DNA from: Halopseudomonas pelagia
GTDB lineage: Bacteria > Pseudomonadota > Gammaproteobacteria > Pseudomonadales > Pseudomonadaceae
NCBI RefSeq assembly: GCF_009497895.1
Contig: NZ_CP033116.1
Location: forward strand, 4,092,001-4,156,000
Reading direction: 5' to 3'
DNA: 64,000 bases
The notes beneath the pieces were generated by a model, which saw only the letters and a program-made list of their open reading frames with translations, made no database searches and was not told where the DNA came from. Within the stretch, counting starts at the first letter, position 1. Each line of letters begins with the position of its first letter. Of this stretch, positions 9,591 to 17,711 are shown piece by piece. A program made the translations under genes and the position numbers.

Positions 9591-10802
9591 TCAGGCGCGG
9601 GTTTCGATCAAGCGTACCCAGTTGGTCATGACCCCCAGTTGCGCGGCTGCCAACTTCAAGCATACCAACAGGGGTACAGCGAGCAGTACGCCTACGACGC
9701 CCCACATCCAGCCCCAGATGATCAGCCACACCATGATCACCAGCGGGTTAAGCCGCATATTGCGGCCCAACACCAGCGGTGTCACAAACTGCGCCTCCAG
9801 CATATTGATGCCGAAATAGACCAGGGCAGGCACCATCGCAAAGGCGACGGTACCGTATTGCACCACGCCGGCCAGACACAGGATCACAGTGCCAATCAAA
9901 GGCCCTATGTAAGGCGCAAAATTGAGCATGCCGACCAGCACGCCCCAGAGCAAGGCATCCTCCACCCCCAGCAACCACAACGCCGCGGCCGTGGTTAGGC
10001 CCAGACAAGTATTGATGATACTGACGGTCAGGATATAGCGCGACAGCTCGACCTGAATGGTCCTGACCAGCAGGATACTGCGTCTTTTGTCATGCACCTG
10101 CGGGAAGATATTCACGAAAGCGGCAAACAGACGCGGGCCGAACACCAGCAGAAAAAGAATTAGAATAATCGAGGTCATCAGTTGTGCGATCATCACCGGC
10201 GCCGCACTTAAAGCGGAAACCATCGCCTCGAGACTACCCTGTTTGATTCTGTCGCTGACCGCATTATCGTCGTCCTTGGCGCTCTGCACGGGGCGACTAG
10301 GGGCCTCCTGATCTTCCTCTTCGTCATCCCTGAACCAGCCGAAGAATCTAAACTTCCGGGGCTCTGCTTTAGGCTGTGGTTGAGGCACAGTGATTCGCTC
10401 GGAGTCCAGTTCATCCGTCAGGCTGCTGACCTGCTGAGTGAGCTTCTCCGACAACTCGGGAATCGCTTTCGCCCAGCGCTGGGCAGGCTCAGCCAACTGC
10501 GAGACCACGACTCCGAAAGGGCCGCCTATCAGGCAAAGGATCAATATCGCAGACATGCTTCGCGGTATGTAGAGCCGCTTTAGAACGCTGACCAGGGGAC
10601 TGAGCAGCAAGGCAAAAAGGAGCCCGACCACGATGGGCATAAGAAGGGATTTGGCAAAGTAAAGTGTATACAGCAAGGCTAATGCCAGCAGCCACTGCAT
10701 AACCCGCAGAAATCTCGGCGTCTTATGCACCGGGGATGCTACGCCCGGCAGTTCAGTATTCTCGGGCGCAGTAATATCCGTTGTCATTTTTTTATCTGTC
10801 AC
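9591..10802 (-). CDS. AI-2E (UPF0118/PerM) family membrane protein
   Basis: 403-residue polytopic inner-membrane protein. N-terminal membrane pairs (ALALLYTLYFAKSLLMPIVV) are followed by a long acidic and charged insert around residues 135-190 (DDEEEDQEAP), then the conserved C-terminal membrane block with PYIGPLIGTV. Members have been proposed as AI-2 exporters and, from memory, some halophile members as Na+/H+ antiporters; the function here is open. The GTG start at 10802 overlaps the stop of the upstream small gene (GTGA), supporting this start and co-expression with the DUF883 cluster. Confidence 0.85.
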   Translation of the reverse strand: MTDKKMTTDITAPENTELPGVASPVHKTPRFLRVMQWLLALALLYTLYFAKSLLMPIVVGLLFALLLSPLVSVLKRLYIPRSMSAILILCLIGGPFGVVVSQLAEPAQRWAKAIPELSEKLTQQVSSLTDELDSERITVPQPQPKAEPRKFRFFGWFRDDEEEDQEAPSRPVQSAKDDDNAVSDRIKQGSLEAMVSALSAAPVMIAQLMTSIILILFLLVFGPRLFAAFVNIFPQVHDKRRSILLVRTIQVELSRYILTVSIINTCLGLTTAAALWLLGVEDALLWGVLVGMLNFAPYIGPLIGTVILCLAGVVQYGTVAFAMVPALVYFGINMLEAQFVTPLVLGRNMRLNPLVIMVWLIIWGWMWGVVGVLLAVPLLVCLKLAAAQLGVMTNWVRLIETRA

Positions 10803-11089
10803 TCAACTGAGTCGCCCACCGCGCTCCCCGCGCCTGTACCGCCAGAAATCAACGGCCAGAGCCGTAAACCGGCCAGAGCCATCGAACCCAGCTTTGAAAC
10901 CACATTATCCATGGAGCCAGCTCTTTGCACCAGCGCGCCCGCAAAAGCGCCGCCAGCAATCAGCCAATAGGATGGGACTCCACGCAACTGCTCCATTCGG
11001 CGATGCCCAACGCTTTCCATGGCTAGCCGATGAATGCCAAGTTCGGCATCAAGCTTCTGGATTTCAAGCACTTGTAGTTTGCGTGCCAT
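10799..11089 (-). CDS. Small membrane protein of unknown function in DUF883 cluster
   Basis: 96 residues. The first ~35 residues are charged and helical (ARKLQVLEIQKLDAELG), followed by one hydrophobic segment (SYWLIAGGAFAGALVQ) and a Gly-rich tail. It resembles YqjK-like small membrane proteins in size and position but I cannot assign a family with certainty. An RBS (gaggacag) precedes the ATG. The start lies 26 nt inside the end of the holin-X-like gene and the stop overlaps the AI-2E start, so it is embedded in one operon. Confidence 0.75.
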   Translation of the reverse strand: MARKLQVLEIQKLDAELGIHRLAMESVGHRRMEQLRGVPSYWLIAGGAFAGALVQRAGSMDNVVSKLGSMALAGLRLWPLISGGTGAGSAVGDSVE

Positions 11090-11549
11090 CTGTCCTCTCC
11101 TTTAACTGACCAGCTTCCGTTTTGCTTGAGCTTGCACTGTTCACTAACGCCCGGAAATTTCGCTTGGTAGCAGGCAGACTCAAGCTGCGCTTGAACGTTT
11201 TAGCTGCTTTTACCAATAGCAAAATCACCAACACCTGAATGCCAAGAAACACCAGCAAAGCCAATGTCACCGATTCCAGTTGTTGGAATGCCAACCAAGA
11301 CAACAAGACAGACAAACCCAGCCAAGCGATGGATCCGAGCGACAGCAACGCCAAGCCCACGGCAATCAGACGACCCAGGTCGCCGCTTGCCAGCTTCAAC
11401 TCCGCACTGAGCAATTTACCAAAGGTACCGGCAGTTGAACCCGCCTGTTTACCCAATTCCATCCACTCGTGCAAAGCGTCTTGGCCAGCAGCGCCGGTAG
11501 CCTGCTCCGGCTGGCCCTGAGGCCGGCCGGAGTCGGTTTGTTCAACCAT
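11064..11549 (-). CDS. YqjE/holin-X-like (PF07332-type) membrane protein
   Basis: 161 residues with two adjacent hydrophobic segments (LIAVGLALLSLGSIAWLGLS and LALLVFLGIQVLVILLLV) flanked by charged cytoplasmic stretches. This is the pattern of the YqjE / Actinobacterial Holin-X family. Despite the family name there is no phage context. It is the second gene of a four-gene minus-strand cluster (DUF883, this gene, a small membrane protein, AI-2E); the E. coli equivalent yqjD-yqjE-yqjK is linked to stationary phase and stress. Confidence 0.82.
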   Translation of the reverse strand: MVEQTDSGRPQGQPEQATGAAGQDALHEWMELGKQAGSTAGTFGKLLSAELKLASGDLGRLIAVGLALLSLGSIAWLGLSVLLSWLAFQQLESVTLALLVFLGIQVLVILLLVKAAKTFKRSLSLPATKRNFRALVNSASSSKTEAGQLKERTDGTQTTSA

Positions 11550-11554
11550 GCCGA

Positions 11555-11848
11555 TTACTTCCGAGACATCAACTGGGAGAACAGAAAGCCTGCAGCGAAC
11601 GCGATACCGATGGTAGCAAGCGGCTTCTCATGCATGAAGCGCGAAGCGTCATTACCCAATTCTTCAGCTTTGCCTTTACCTTTGAGCAGCTGTTCCACGG
11701 CGTCATTTTTCAGATCAACACCGGCCGTTTCAGCGGCATGCTTGAAGTGATTCTTGGCTTCGATCAACTTGCTGTACGCAGACAGTACGGCTTCTTTACC
11801 AGTATCAATTTCCTGCTGCTGTACCTGATTATCGTTAGCTGTGGTCAT
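11555..11848 (-). CDS. ElaB/YqjD (DUF883)-family membrane-anchored protein
   Basis: 97 residues: a long amphipathic, coiled-coil-prone helix (residues ~15-70) followed by a C-terminal tail anchor (KPLATIGIAFAAGFLFSQLM). In E. coli YqjD and ElaB bind ribosomes at the inner membrane in stationary phase; that role here is by family analogy. The RBS AAGGAG is clear just upstream of ATG 11848. First gene of the cluster reading leftward. Confidence 0.88.
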   Translation of the reverse strand: MTTANDNQVQQQEIDTGKEAVLSAYSKLIEAKNHFKHAAETAGVDLKNDAVEQLLKGKGKAEELGNDASRFMHEKPLATIGIAFAAGFLFSQLMSRK

Positions 11849-12145
11849 GTGTTTCTCCTTCCTGTGATTGTAAATGTCCGTTATCCCTGACTAACCAGAG
11901 TGAGTGGTTCGTGCCCAAAGGTCCAGATAAAAGCCGACTACACTGAACTCAAAGTCGATTTTACGACCCCATGGAGGGATATGACCGAGTATTCGCATAC
12001 CCGAAACGTCCCCCGACACTTTGCACCCTGAGGTTAAACAACTCATCCTGATATCAAGGCGGTACATAGTTAGCAGACAGCGGCGAAGCGACATAAGTTC
12101 GACTTCTGACCGAATCCAACCAAATACACCTGGGAGACAGAGCCA

Positions 12146-13324
12146 ATGGCTACGCAACACACCGAGTTCGACATCATCGTTTACGGCGCCTCCGGCTTTA
12201 CCGGCCGACTAGTCGCCGAGTACCTGAGCCAGGAATATGCTGGAGATAAAAACCTGCGCTGGGCCATGGCCGGGCGTAGCGCCGAAAAGCTCGCCGCAGT
12301 GCGCGACGAAATTGGCGCCCCTGCAGACATTCCGCTGGTAGTCGCCGATACGCAGGACCCGGCGAGCATTGCCGCCATGGTCAAACGCACCCGAGTGGTG
12401 CTGACCACCGTGGGACCGTACCAACTGTATGGCGCAGAACTGGTTGCCGCCTGTGCGGCCAATGGTACCGACTACGTTGACCTGTGCGGCGAGCCGGCCT
12501 GGATGCGGCAGATGATCGACGCGCACGCTGCCACCGCGGAAAAGAGCGGCGCGCGCATTGTCTTTTCCTGCGGCTTTGACTCGATTCCCTTTGACCTTGG
12601 TGTGTATTTTCTGCAGCAGGAAGCACAAGAGCAGTTGGGCGGCCCGTTGCCGCGAATCAAGGCCCGCGTACGCAAGATGAAGGGCACTTTCTCTGGCGGC
12701 ACCGCTGCCAGCCTCAAGGCGACCATGGTTGCCGCCAAAAAGAATCCGGAAATTCTGCAGTTGCTCAACAACCATTTCGCCCTGACGCCCGGCTTCACTG
12801 GCGCGCCCCAGCCGCCGGCGAGCAAACCAGAATACGACGAAGCGCTGGGTACCTGGGCGGCGCCCTTTATCATGGCGGCGATCAACACCCGCAATGTGCA
12901 TCGCTCCAATGCACTGCTGGGCCACGCTTACGGCGAAGACTTCGTCTATGACGAAATGCTGCTGACCGGTCCTGGCGACAAGGGCAAAGCCATCGCCGAA
13001 GGCGTAGCCGCCGACCGCTCACTGTCCAGCGACAGTGCGCCCAAGCCGGGCGAAGGTCCAAGCAAGGAAGAGCGCGAAAACGGCTTTTACGATGTGCTCT
13101 TTATCGGCGAAAAAGACGGCAAGACGCTGATGGCCAGCGTGTCCGGCAAGAAGGATCCAGGCTATGGATCCACCTCGCGGATGATTGCCGAAAGCGCAAT
13201 CTGCCTGGTGCGCGATGCCACCGATACCGCTGGCGGCATCTGGACCACAGCGCCAGCCATGGGCGACAAGTTGATCAAGCGCCTGATTGAGCATGCCGGG
13301 CTGACGTTCAAGCTGGAGAGTTGA
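12146..13324 (+). CDS. Saccharopine dehydrogenase-like / trans-acting enoyl reductase family protein
   Basis: 392-residue NAD(P)-binding oxidoreductase of the saccharopine dehydrogenase-like family. The Rossmann motif YGASGFTGRLVAEYL is at residues ~12-26; HSIPFDLG-type motif is seen as GFDSIPFDLGVYF near residue 147. Characterised relatives reduce enoyl intermediates in mycobacterial lipid synthesis; pseudomonad members have no firm substrate. Single-gene unit, separated from the leftward DUF883 cluster by about 300 nt, and followed by a REP inverted repeat. Confidence 0.85.
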   Translation: MATQHTEFDIIVYGASGFTGRLVAEYLSQEYAGDKNLRWAMAGRSAEKLAAVRDEIGAPADIPLVVADTQDPASIAAMVKRTRVVLTTVGPYQLYGAELVAACAANGTDYVDLCGEPAWMRQMIDAHAATAEKSGARIVFSCGFDSIPFDLGVYFLQQEAQEQLGGPLPRIKARVRKMKGTFSGGTAASLKATMVAAKKNPEILQLLNNHFALTPGFTGAPQPPASKPEYDEALGTWAAPFIMAAINTRNVHRSNALLGHAYGEDFVYDEMLLTGPGDKGKAIAEGVAADRSLSSDSAPKPGEGPSKEERENGFYDVLFIGEKDGKTLMASVSGKKDPGYGSTSRMIAESAICLVRDATDTAGGIWTTAPAMGDKLIKRLIEHAGLTFKLES

Positions 13325-13337
13325 TATTGCAGTAAGC

Positions 13338-13407
13338 CTTTCGCGGCCAGGCGGCCGCTCCCACCTTGAAATGTGCAAAGGTAGGAGCGGCCGCCTGGCC
13401 GCGAAAG
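13338..13407. repeat. Paired REP element (BIME-like inverted repeat)
   Basis: Two 27-bp arms, 13338-13364 and 13381-13407, are reverse complements with one mismatch, separated by 16 nt. Each arm is itself palindromic (GCGGCC...GGCCGC), so each is a REP unit. The sequence GTAGGAGCGGCC...CGCGAAAG is typical of Pseudomonas REPs. It lies between two convergent genes and could act as a bidirectional terminator. Confidence 0.92.
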
Positions 13408-13427
13408 CGGGTTGAGTCAGGAGCGGG

Positions 13428-14270
13428 TCAGGGCTCCCCTACCAACCAATCCATCCGAAACCCGCCCGGCCCGGATTGCGCCAGCACGTCCGCCAACCAG
13501 GGCAATACCACTTCCAGCTCCTCCCATAAGGGCCAGGGCGGATTGACCAGCAGCAAGCCTGAGCCATTCAAACCCATAGTGTTATCTGCCGGGCGCACGT
13601 TCAGCTCGATGCGCAGCACCTTGGGCAAGTCCGCACCAGCAACTTGCCGGTAGAAGTCGCGCAGCAATCGCTCATCCTTGATCGGATACCAGAGTGCAAT
13701 AATCGTCTGGCGCATTCGCTGAATGCCGATTTGCATGGCCTTCAGGCAGCGTGCCAGGTCATCGGTTTTTTCGAACGGCGGATCCAGCAGCCACAGCGCC
13801 CGTTTTTCTGCAACCGGCAAAAAGGCTTTGGCCAGCTCATAGCCATCGCGCATGTGCACCGCCACTTCCGGCGCGCCAGCAAAGTGCGCGCTCAAGGTAG
13901 CGGCATCCTCGGGATGCAGCTCGCTCAAAATCATTCGGTCTTGCAGACGCAGCGCGTCGGCGATCAACTGCGGCGAGCCCGGGTAATGACGCAAGTCGCC
14001 ATCCGGATTGTGCCTAGCCACGACCTGGCAATAATCCCGCAGCATCTCGGGCAGGTCTTCGCGCTCCCACAACCTGGCAATACCGTCGAGATATTCACCC
14101 GTCTTGCCCGCCGCCTCGCCTTGCAGGTCATACATGGCGGTGCCGGCGTGGCTGTCCAGATAGCAGAAAGGCGCCTCCTTGCGTTGCAGCAGATGGGCCA
14201 TGCGCAGCAGGATGGCATGCTTGAACACATCAGCGTGATTGCCAGCGTGATAGCTGTGGCGATAATTCAT
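13428..14270 (-). CDS. rlmJ: 23S rRNA (adenine(2030)-N6)-methyltransferase RlmJ
   Basis: Methylates A2030 of 23S rRNA with S-adenosylmethionine. The protein is 280 residues, the normal length. The family N-terminus MNYRHSYHAGNHADVFKH is present, the SAM-binding region contains YLDSHAGTAMYDL, and the N6-adenine methyltransferase catalytic motif is LDPPFE near residue 163. Convergent with the saccharopine dehydrogenase-like gene across the REP pair. Confidence 0.95.
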   Translation of the reverse strand: MNYRHSYHAGNHADVFKHAILLRMAHLLQRKEAPFCYLDSHAGTAMYDLQGEAAGKTGEYLDGIARLWEREDLPEMLRDYCQVVARHNPDGDLRHYPGSPQLIADALRLQDRMILSELHPEDAATLSAHFAGAPEVAVHMRDGYELAKAFLPVAEKRALWLLDPPFEKTDDLARCLKAMQIGIQRMRQTIIALWYPIKDERLLRDFYRQVAGADLPKVLRIELNVRPADNTMGLNGSGLLLVNPPWPLWEELEVVLPWLADVLAQSGPGGFRMDWLVGEP

Positions 14271-14322
14271 GTCAGATTCCGTTAAAAAGTCGGCGGCATT
14301 CTATGGGCGGGCCAGCACCAGC

Positions 14323-16122
14323 TCAAGCTTGCTGACTGGTGGGCGTGACCCGCAGCACTTCTTCAATGGTGGTCAGCCCGGCGGCGACCTTCTGTGCGCC
14401 GGACAAGCGCAGACTGTGCATGCCTTCCTTGTAAGCCTGACGGCGCAGCGCATTCAGGTCGATATCGGCCTGTACCAGCGGCTTGACCGTGTCGCTGAGC
14501 AACATCAATTCATACACCCCGGCGCGGCCGCGATAACCCGTGTCCCGGCATTCCGGGCAACCAACCGGGCGGTGTGCCTGGGTCGGCAACGGCGCATTCC
14601 AGGGCTTGGTCAGCTCACGCCAGGCGTCTTCATCCACAGCCGCCGGCTCCTTGCAATGCGAGCAAAGCGTGCGCACTAGTCGCTGCGCCATTACCCCGAG
14701 CACGGTGGCCTTGATCAGATAAGCTGGCACACCCAGCTCAATCAGGCGGCTGACCGAACTGGGTGCATCGTTGGTGTGCAGCGTGGAGAGCACCAGGTGG
14801 CCGGTGAGCGCAGCCTGAATCGCCATCTCGGCGGTTTCCAGATCGCGGATCTCACCGACCATGATGATGTCCGGGTCCTGACGCATCAGGGCGCGCACAC
14901 CACCGGCAAAATCCAGGTCAATATTGTGCTGCACCTGCATCTGGTTGAAGCTGTCCTCGACCATCTCGATCGGGTCTTCAATGGTGCAGACGTTGACCTC
15001 GGGCGTCGCCAGTTGCTTGAGCGTGGTGTACAGCGTGGTCGTTTTGCCCGAGCCGGTCGGCCCGGTCACCAGCACAATGCCGTTGGGTTGGTGAACCATG
15101 GACTGCCAGCGGCGCTGATCTTCAGCGGAAAAACCCAGCTGATCAAAAGTGCGCAGCAGCACATCCGGATCGAAAATCCGCATGACCATCTTTTCGCCAA
15201 AGGCCGTCGGCAAGGTCGACAGCCGCAGCTCGATCTCGTTGCCCTGCGGTGACTTGGTCTTGATCCGCCCGTCCTGCGGCTTGCGTTTTTCCGCCACGTT
15301 CATGCGGCCGAGGGTCTTCAGCCGGCTGACCACGGCAATGGCCACCTGCAGCGGAAATTGATACACCGTATGCAGCACGCCATCGATACGAAAGCGCACG
15401 CTGCCGGACTCGCGGCGCGGCTCGATATGAATATCACTGGCGCGCTGCTCGAAGGCGTACTGAAATAGCCAGTCAACGATGTTGACCACGTGCGCGTCGT
15501 TGGCATCCGGCTCCTGGCCCATGCTGCCCAGGTTGAGTAATTGCTCGAAGTTGCCAATCGCGCTGTTTTTCTGGTCACTGGAATTGGCGCCGGTGACTGA
15601 CCGGGCCAGACGATAAAATTCCACCGAATAGCGTTGGATGTCGGCCGGGTTGGCAACTACACGTTTGATCTCGCGCTTGAGCACGTGCACCAGGTTGGCT
15701 TCCCAACTGCTGACAAACGGCTGGGCGCTGGCGATGATGACCTCACGCTCGCTCAGTTCGACGGCCAGAATCCGATGGCGCTGGGCGAAGGCAAAGGACA
15801 TCAGCGGCGTCACTGCGGCGACATTGATCTTCAACGGATCAATACGATAAAACGGCTGATCGGCTTCAACTGCCAACCAGCGGCTGAGAATATCCAGATC
15901 GAGCTTTTTGCCTGGACGGCTGAGATCATCGGGCGCCTGCCCAGCGATAAATTCCAGCGGATGCAATTTGGCCGTCTCGCCGGTCGCAGACCCGCGTAAC
16001 ATGCTCAACTGCTCGGCTGTCTCCTGAGTCAACCGGCCCTGCTCTACCAGCACATTCAGCAGGTCGGCCAAATCCAGTAGTCGGTCACTCCCCGGTATCG
16101 CCAGGTCAGCCAGCTTTCTCAT
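14323..16122 (-). CDS. GspE/PilB-type secretion ATPase, orphan
   Basis: 599-residue hexameric-ATPase homologue of type II secretion / type IV pilus motors. An N-terminal GspE-N-like domain (to about residue 210) is followed by the ATPase core: Walker A GPTGSGKTTTLY near 350, Asp box, Walker B DPDIIMVGEIRD near 416, His box STLHTNDAPSS. A zinc-binding tetra-cysteine element is present (TLCSHCKE and GCPECRDTGYRG). No pilin, secretin or inner-membrane partner gene lies nearby, so the machine it powers must be encoded elsewhere. Confidence 0.88.
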   Translation of the reverse strand: MRKLADLAIPGSDRLLDLADLLNVLVEQGRLTQETAEQLSMLRGSATGETAKLHPLEFIAGQAPDDLSRPGKKLDLDILSRWLAVEADQPFYRIDPLKINVAAVTPLMSFAFAQRHRILAVELSEREVIIASAQPFVSSWEANLVHVLKREIKRVVANPADIQRYSVEFYRLARSVTGANSSDQKNSAIGNFEQLLNLGSMGQEPDANDAHVVNIVDWLFQYAFEQRASDIHIEPRRESGSVRFRIDGVLHTVYQFPLQVAIAVVSRLKTLGRMNVAEKRKPQDGRIKTKSPQGNEIELRLSTLPTAFGEKMVMRIFDPDVLLRTFDQLGFSAEDQRRWQSMVHQPNGIVLVTGPTGSGKTTTLYTTLKQLATPEVNVCTIEDPIEMVEDSFNQMQVQHNIDLDFAGGVRALMRQDPDIIMVGEIRDLETAEMAIQAALTGHLVLSTLHTNDAPSSVSRLIELGVPAYLIKATVLGVMAQRLVRTLCSHCKEPAAVDEDAWRELTKPWNAPLPTQAHRPVGCPECRDTGYRGRAGVYELMLLSDTVKPLVQADIDLNALRRQAYKEGMHSLRLSGAQKVAAGLTTIEEVLRVTPTSQQA

Positions 16123-16165
16123 CCCATCCCCCGTTCAATCCATGACTGCGCTCAGATTAGCCTGA

Positions 16166-17569
16166 TCAGCCGTTCAATTCACGCCAGGCATTGAGTTTAC
16201 GCAGCCGCTGCCCCTGCTTGCGCAGGGCATCCATCAGCAAGGGGCGTTGTTCCTCTTCCACCATTGGGTATTGTTCGAGCAGTGCCTGCAGCTTGTTCAA
16301 CTCGCCAAACAGACGGTCTGGCTCCGGCACCTGCAGAAAACCGCGAAAGCCGGAGAGCAAATAGTACAAACGCGCCAGCCGCGGCTGCTGATCCATCCAG
16401 ATACTGACCGCCGAATCCGGGTCATTGGTGTGCGGTACCTTGAGCTCCTGGATTTCCTTCGCCACTGCAGCCAGCAACCAGCGCGACAGAGTCAGGTCGC
16501 CGATGCGCTGGCCCTTGGGGGGACGATTCAGTGTCCAGCCCCGACGCTGGAGCCATAGGGCCAAACCAACAAACAGTTTGCCCCATGCAGGATCGTTGAC
16601 GGCGTCGGCAAAGACCTCGCATGCATCCGCTCTCGCCTTGTGACCCGTCTCATCATCTGCCCAACCAGCCAGTACCAGCGGTTTGAACTGAGCCAGCAAC
16701 TGGTCCAATGGCTGGACAAAATCCTGAACAGAGGAGCGCGGCAATGCCAGGTCGAACACCCCGAAAGAAGCGCGAAGCGCGGTCAGGGTTAGCGTCATCT
16801 CGCGAAACAGCCGCCATTGCCCGGCATGCCGATACTGTTCCGCCAGCCGCTGACTATGCCCCAGCAGTTGGGTACCGGCACCGACTATCACTTCATCGAC
16901 TTTCGTTTCCGCGTGCCACTCCACAGCGCTGGGCCGCAGGTCGTAACTGCGTGCATCGAACAGCCGGTAACCGCGCTCGGCCTTGCTGATGTCGCAGGGC
17001 ATCAACGGCAGTTCGGCGCTCAATTCCAGCGCCAATTCCAGCAGCGCCGCCGCAGGACCTTGGCGAATTTCCAGTTCTAGTTCACAAATGTCTTCTTCGT
17101 TCTCGCCAGCAATGACTCGCCCTTGGTCCAGCGCCGCTTCCACTTCTACCGCTTCGCCGTCTCGCTCCCACTGCAGCAGCACCTTGGTGCGTTGGAAGTC
17201 GGTAGTGAACACCGGTTGTAGCTGGCTCTTGTCCAGGCTGGCCAGGGCCTCTGGCCAGCAGGTATCGTCCAGCAGCGCCATGTCCAGCTCATCCTGCTGC
17301 AGGTGCCAGTCCCATTCGTTACGCTCGGAAAGCCCAGCTACACTTTGGCCACGGCTTTTCAACGTCTGGATAAATTGCTCGCCGTCGCGCCGCAAGCGCA
17401 ATGCCACCTTGGCCGCAGCGAGATCGCGGGCGGGCGTATCGTAATATTGGTTGTACAGAGTGCCCTGGGTCCACTCGCCCTGCTGGCGTGCCTTGATCAA
17501 GGGGTGCTGCTGCACGGCCGCCAATGTCTCGGGTGTGGCGCGCAACTTGATTTCGGTTTCTTTGACCAT
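16166..17569 (-). CDS. CYTH-CHAD protein, inorganic triphosphatase-like
   Basis: 467 residues. The N-terminal CYTH domain (residues ~1-205) starts with the diagnostic ExExK motif KETEIKLR; the domain hydrolyses triphosphates such as PPPi (YgiF-type). The C-terminal CHAD domain (residues ~215-465) is a helical domain that binds polyphosphate. The ATG at 17569 (MVKETEIKL) is used because family proteins begin with this motif; the frame extends 5 codons further. It is divergent from the DUF47-Pit phosphate uptake pair, consistent with a role in phosphate or polyphosphate metabolism. Confidence 0.9.
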   Translation of the reverse strand: MVKETEIKLRATPETLAAVQQHPLIKARQQGEWTQGTLYNQYYDTPARDLAAAKVALRLRRDGEQFIQTLKSRGQSVAGLSERNEWDWHLQQDELDMALLDDTCWPEALASLDKSQLQPVFTTDFQRTKVLLQWERDGEAVEVEAALDQGRVIAGENEEDICELELEIRQGPAAALLELALELSAELPLMPCDISKAERGYRLFDARSYDLRPSAVEWHAETKVDEVIVGAGTQLLGHSQRLAEQYRHAGQWRLFREMTLTLTALRASFGVFDLALPRSSVQDFVQPLDQLLAQFKPLVLAGWADDETGHKARADACEVFADAVNDPAWGKLFVGLALWLQRRGWTLNRPPKGQRIGDLTLSRWLLAAVAKEIQELKVPHTNDPDSAVSIWMDQQPRLARLYYLLSGFRGFLQVPEPDRLFGELNKLQALLEQYPMVEEEQRPLLMDALRKQGQRLRKLNAWRELNG

Positions 17570-17620
17570 GACTGACTCTCGCAATAAACAGGTCGGCTCG
17601 CTGGCCGCCCCTGAGGGAAA

Positions 17621-17660
17621 ATGACTAATTTGTGACCGTCTTATGTCGTTTTAATGACGA
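17621..17660 (-). promoter_or_regulatory. Candidate tandem Pho boxes (PhoB sites)
   Basis: Read on the minus strand this stretch has direct repeats of about 10-11 bp (CGTCATTAAAA, CGACATAAGA, CGGTCACAAA, TTAGTCAT). They resemble the CTGTCATAAAnCTGTCAT consensus imperfectly. They lie 52-92 bp upstream of the CYTH-CHAD start and in the divergent region with DUF47-pit. Spacing to a -10 is not ideal, so this is tentative. Confidence 0.35.
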
Positions 17661-17676
17661 CCGGGACTTCAGCACC

Positions 17677-17682
17677 TATAAT
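17677..17682 (+). promoter_or_regulatory. Probable -10 element for DUF47-pit
   Basis: Perfect TATAAT hexamer 30 nt before the DUF47 start codon. No strong -35 hexamer is seen at 16-18 bp upstream, so an activator may be needed. Confidence 0.45.
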
Positions 17683-17711
17683 TCGCGGCTCGAACCCGCA
17701 TCGGAGGCCCC

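Noticed and set aside
11064..11549. Phage holin, suggesting a prophage
   Set aside because: Only the family name is phage-like; there are no other phage genes and the neighbours match the yqjD-yqjE stress cluster.
11891..12160. 89-codon minus-strand frame in the DUF883 / saccharopine dehydrogenase gap
   Set aside because: No RBS, odd composition, and it overlaps the start of the downstream gene; more likely the promoter region.
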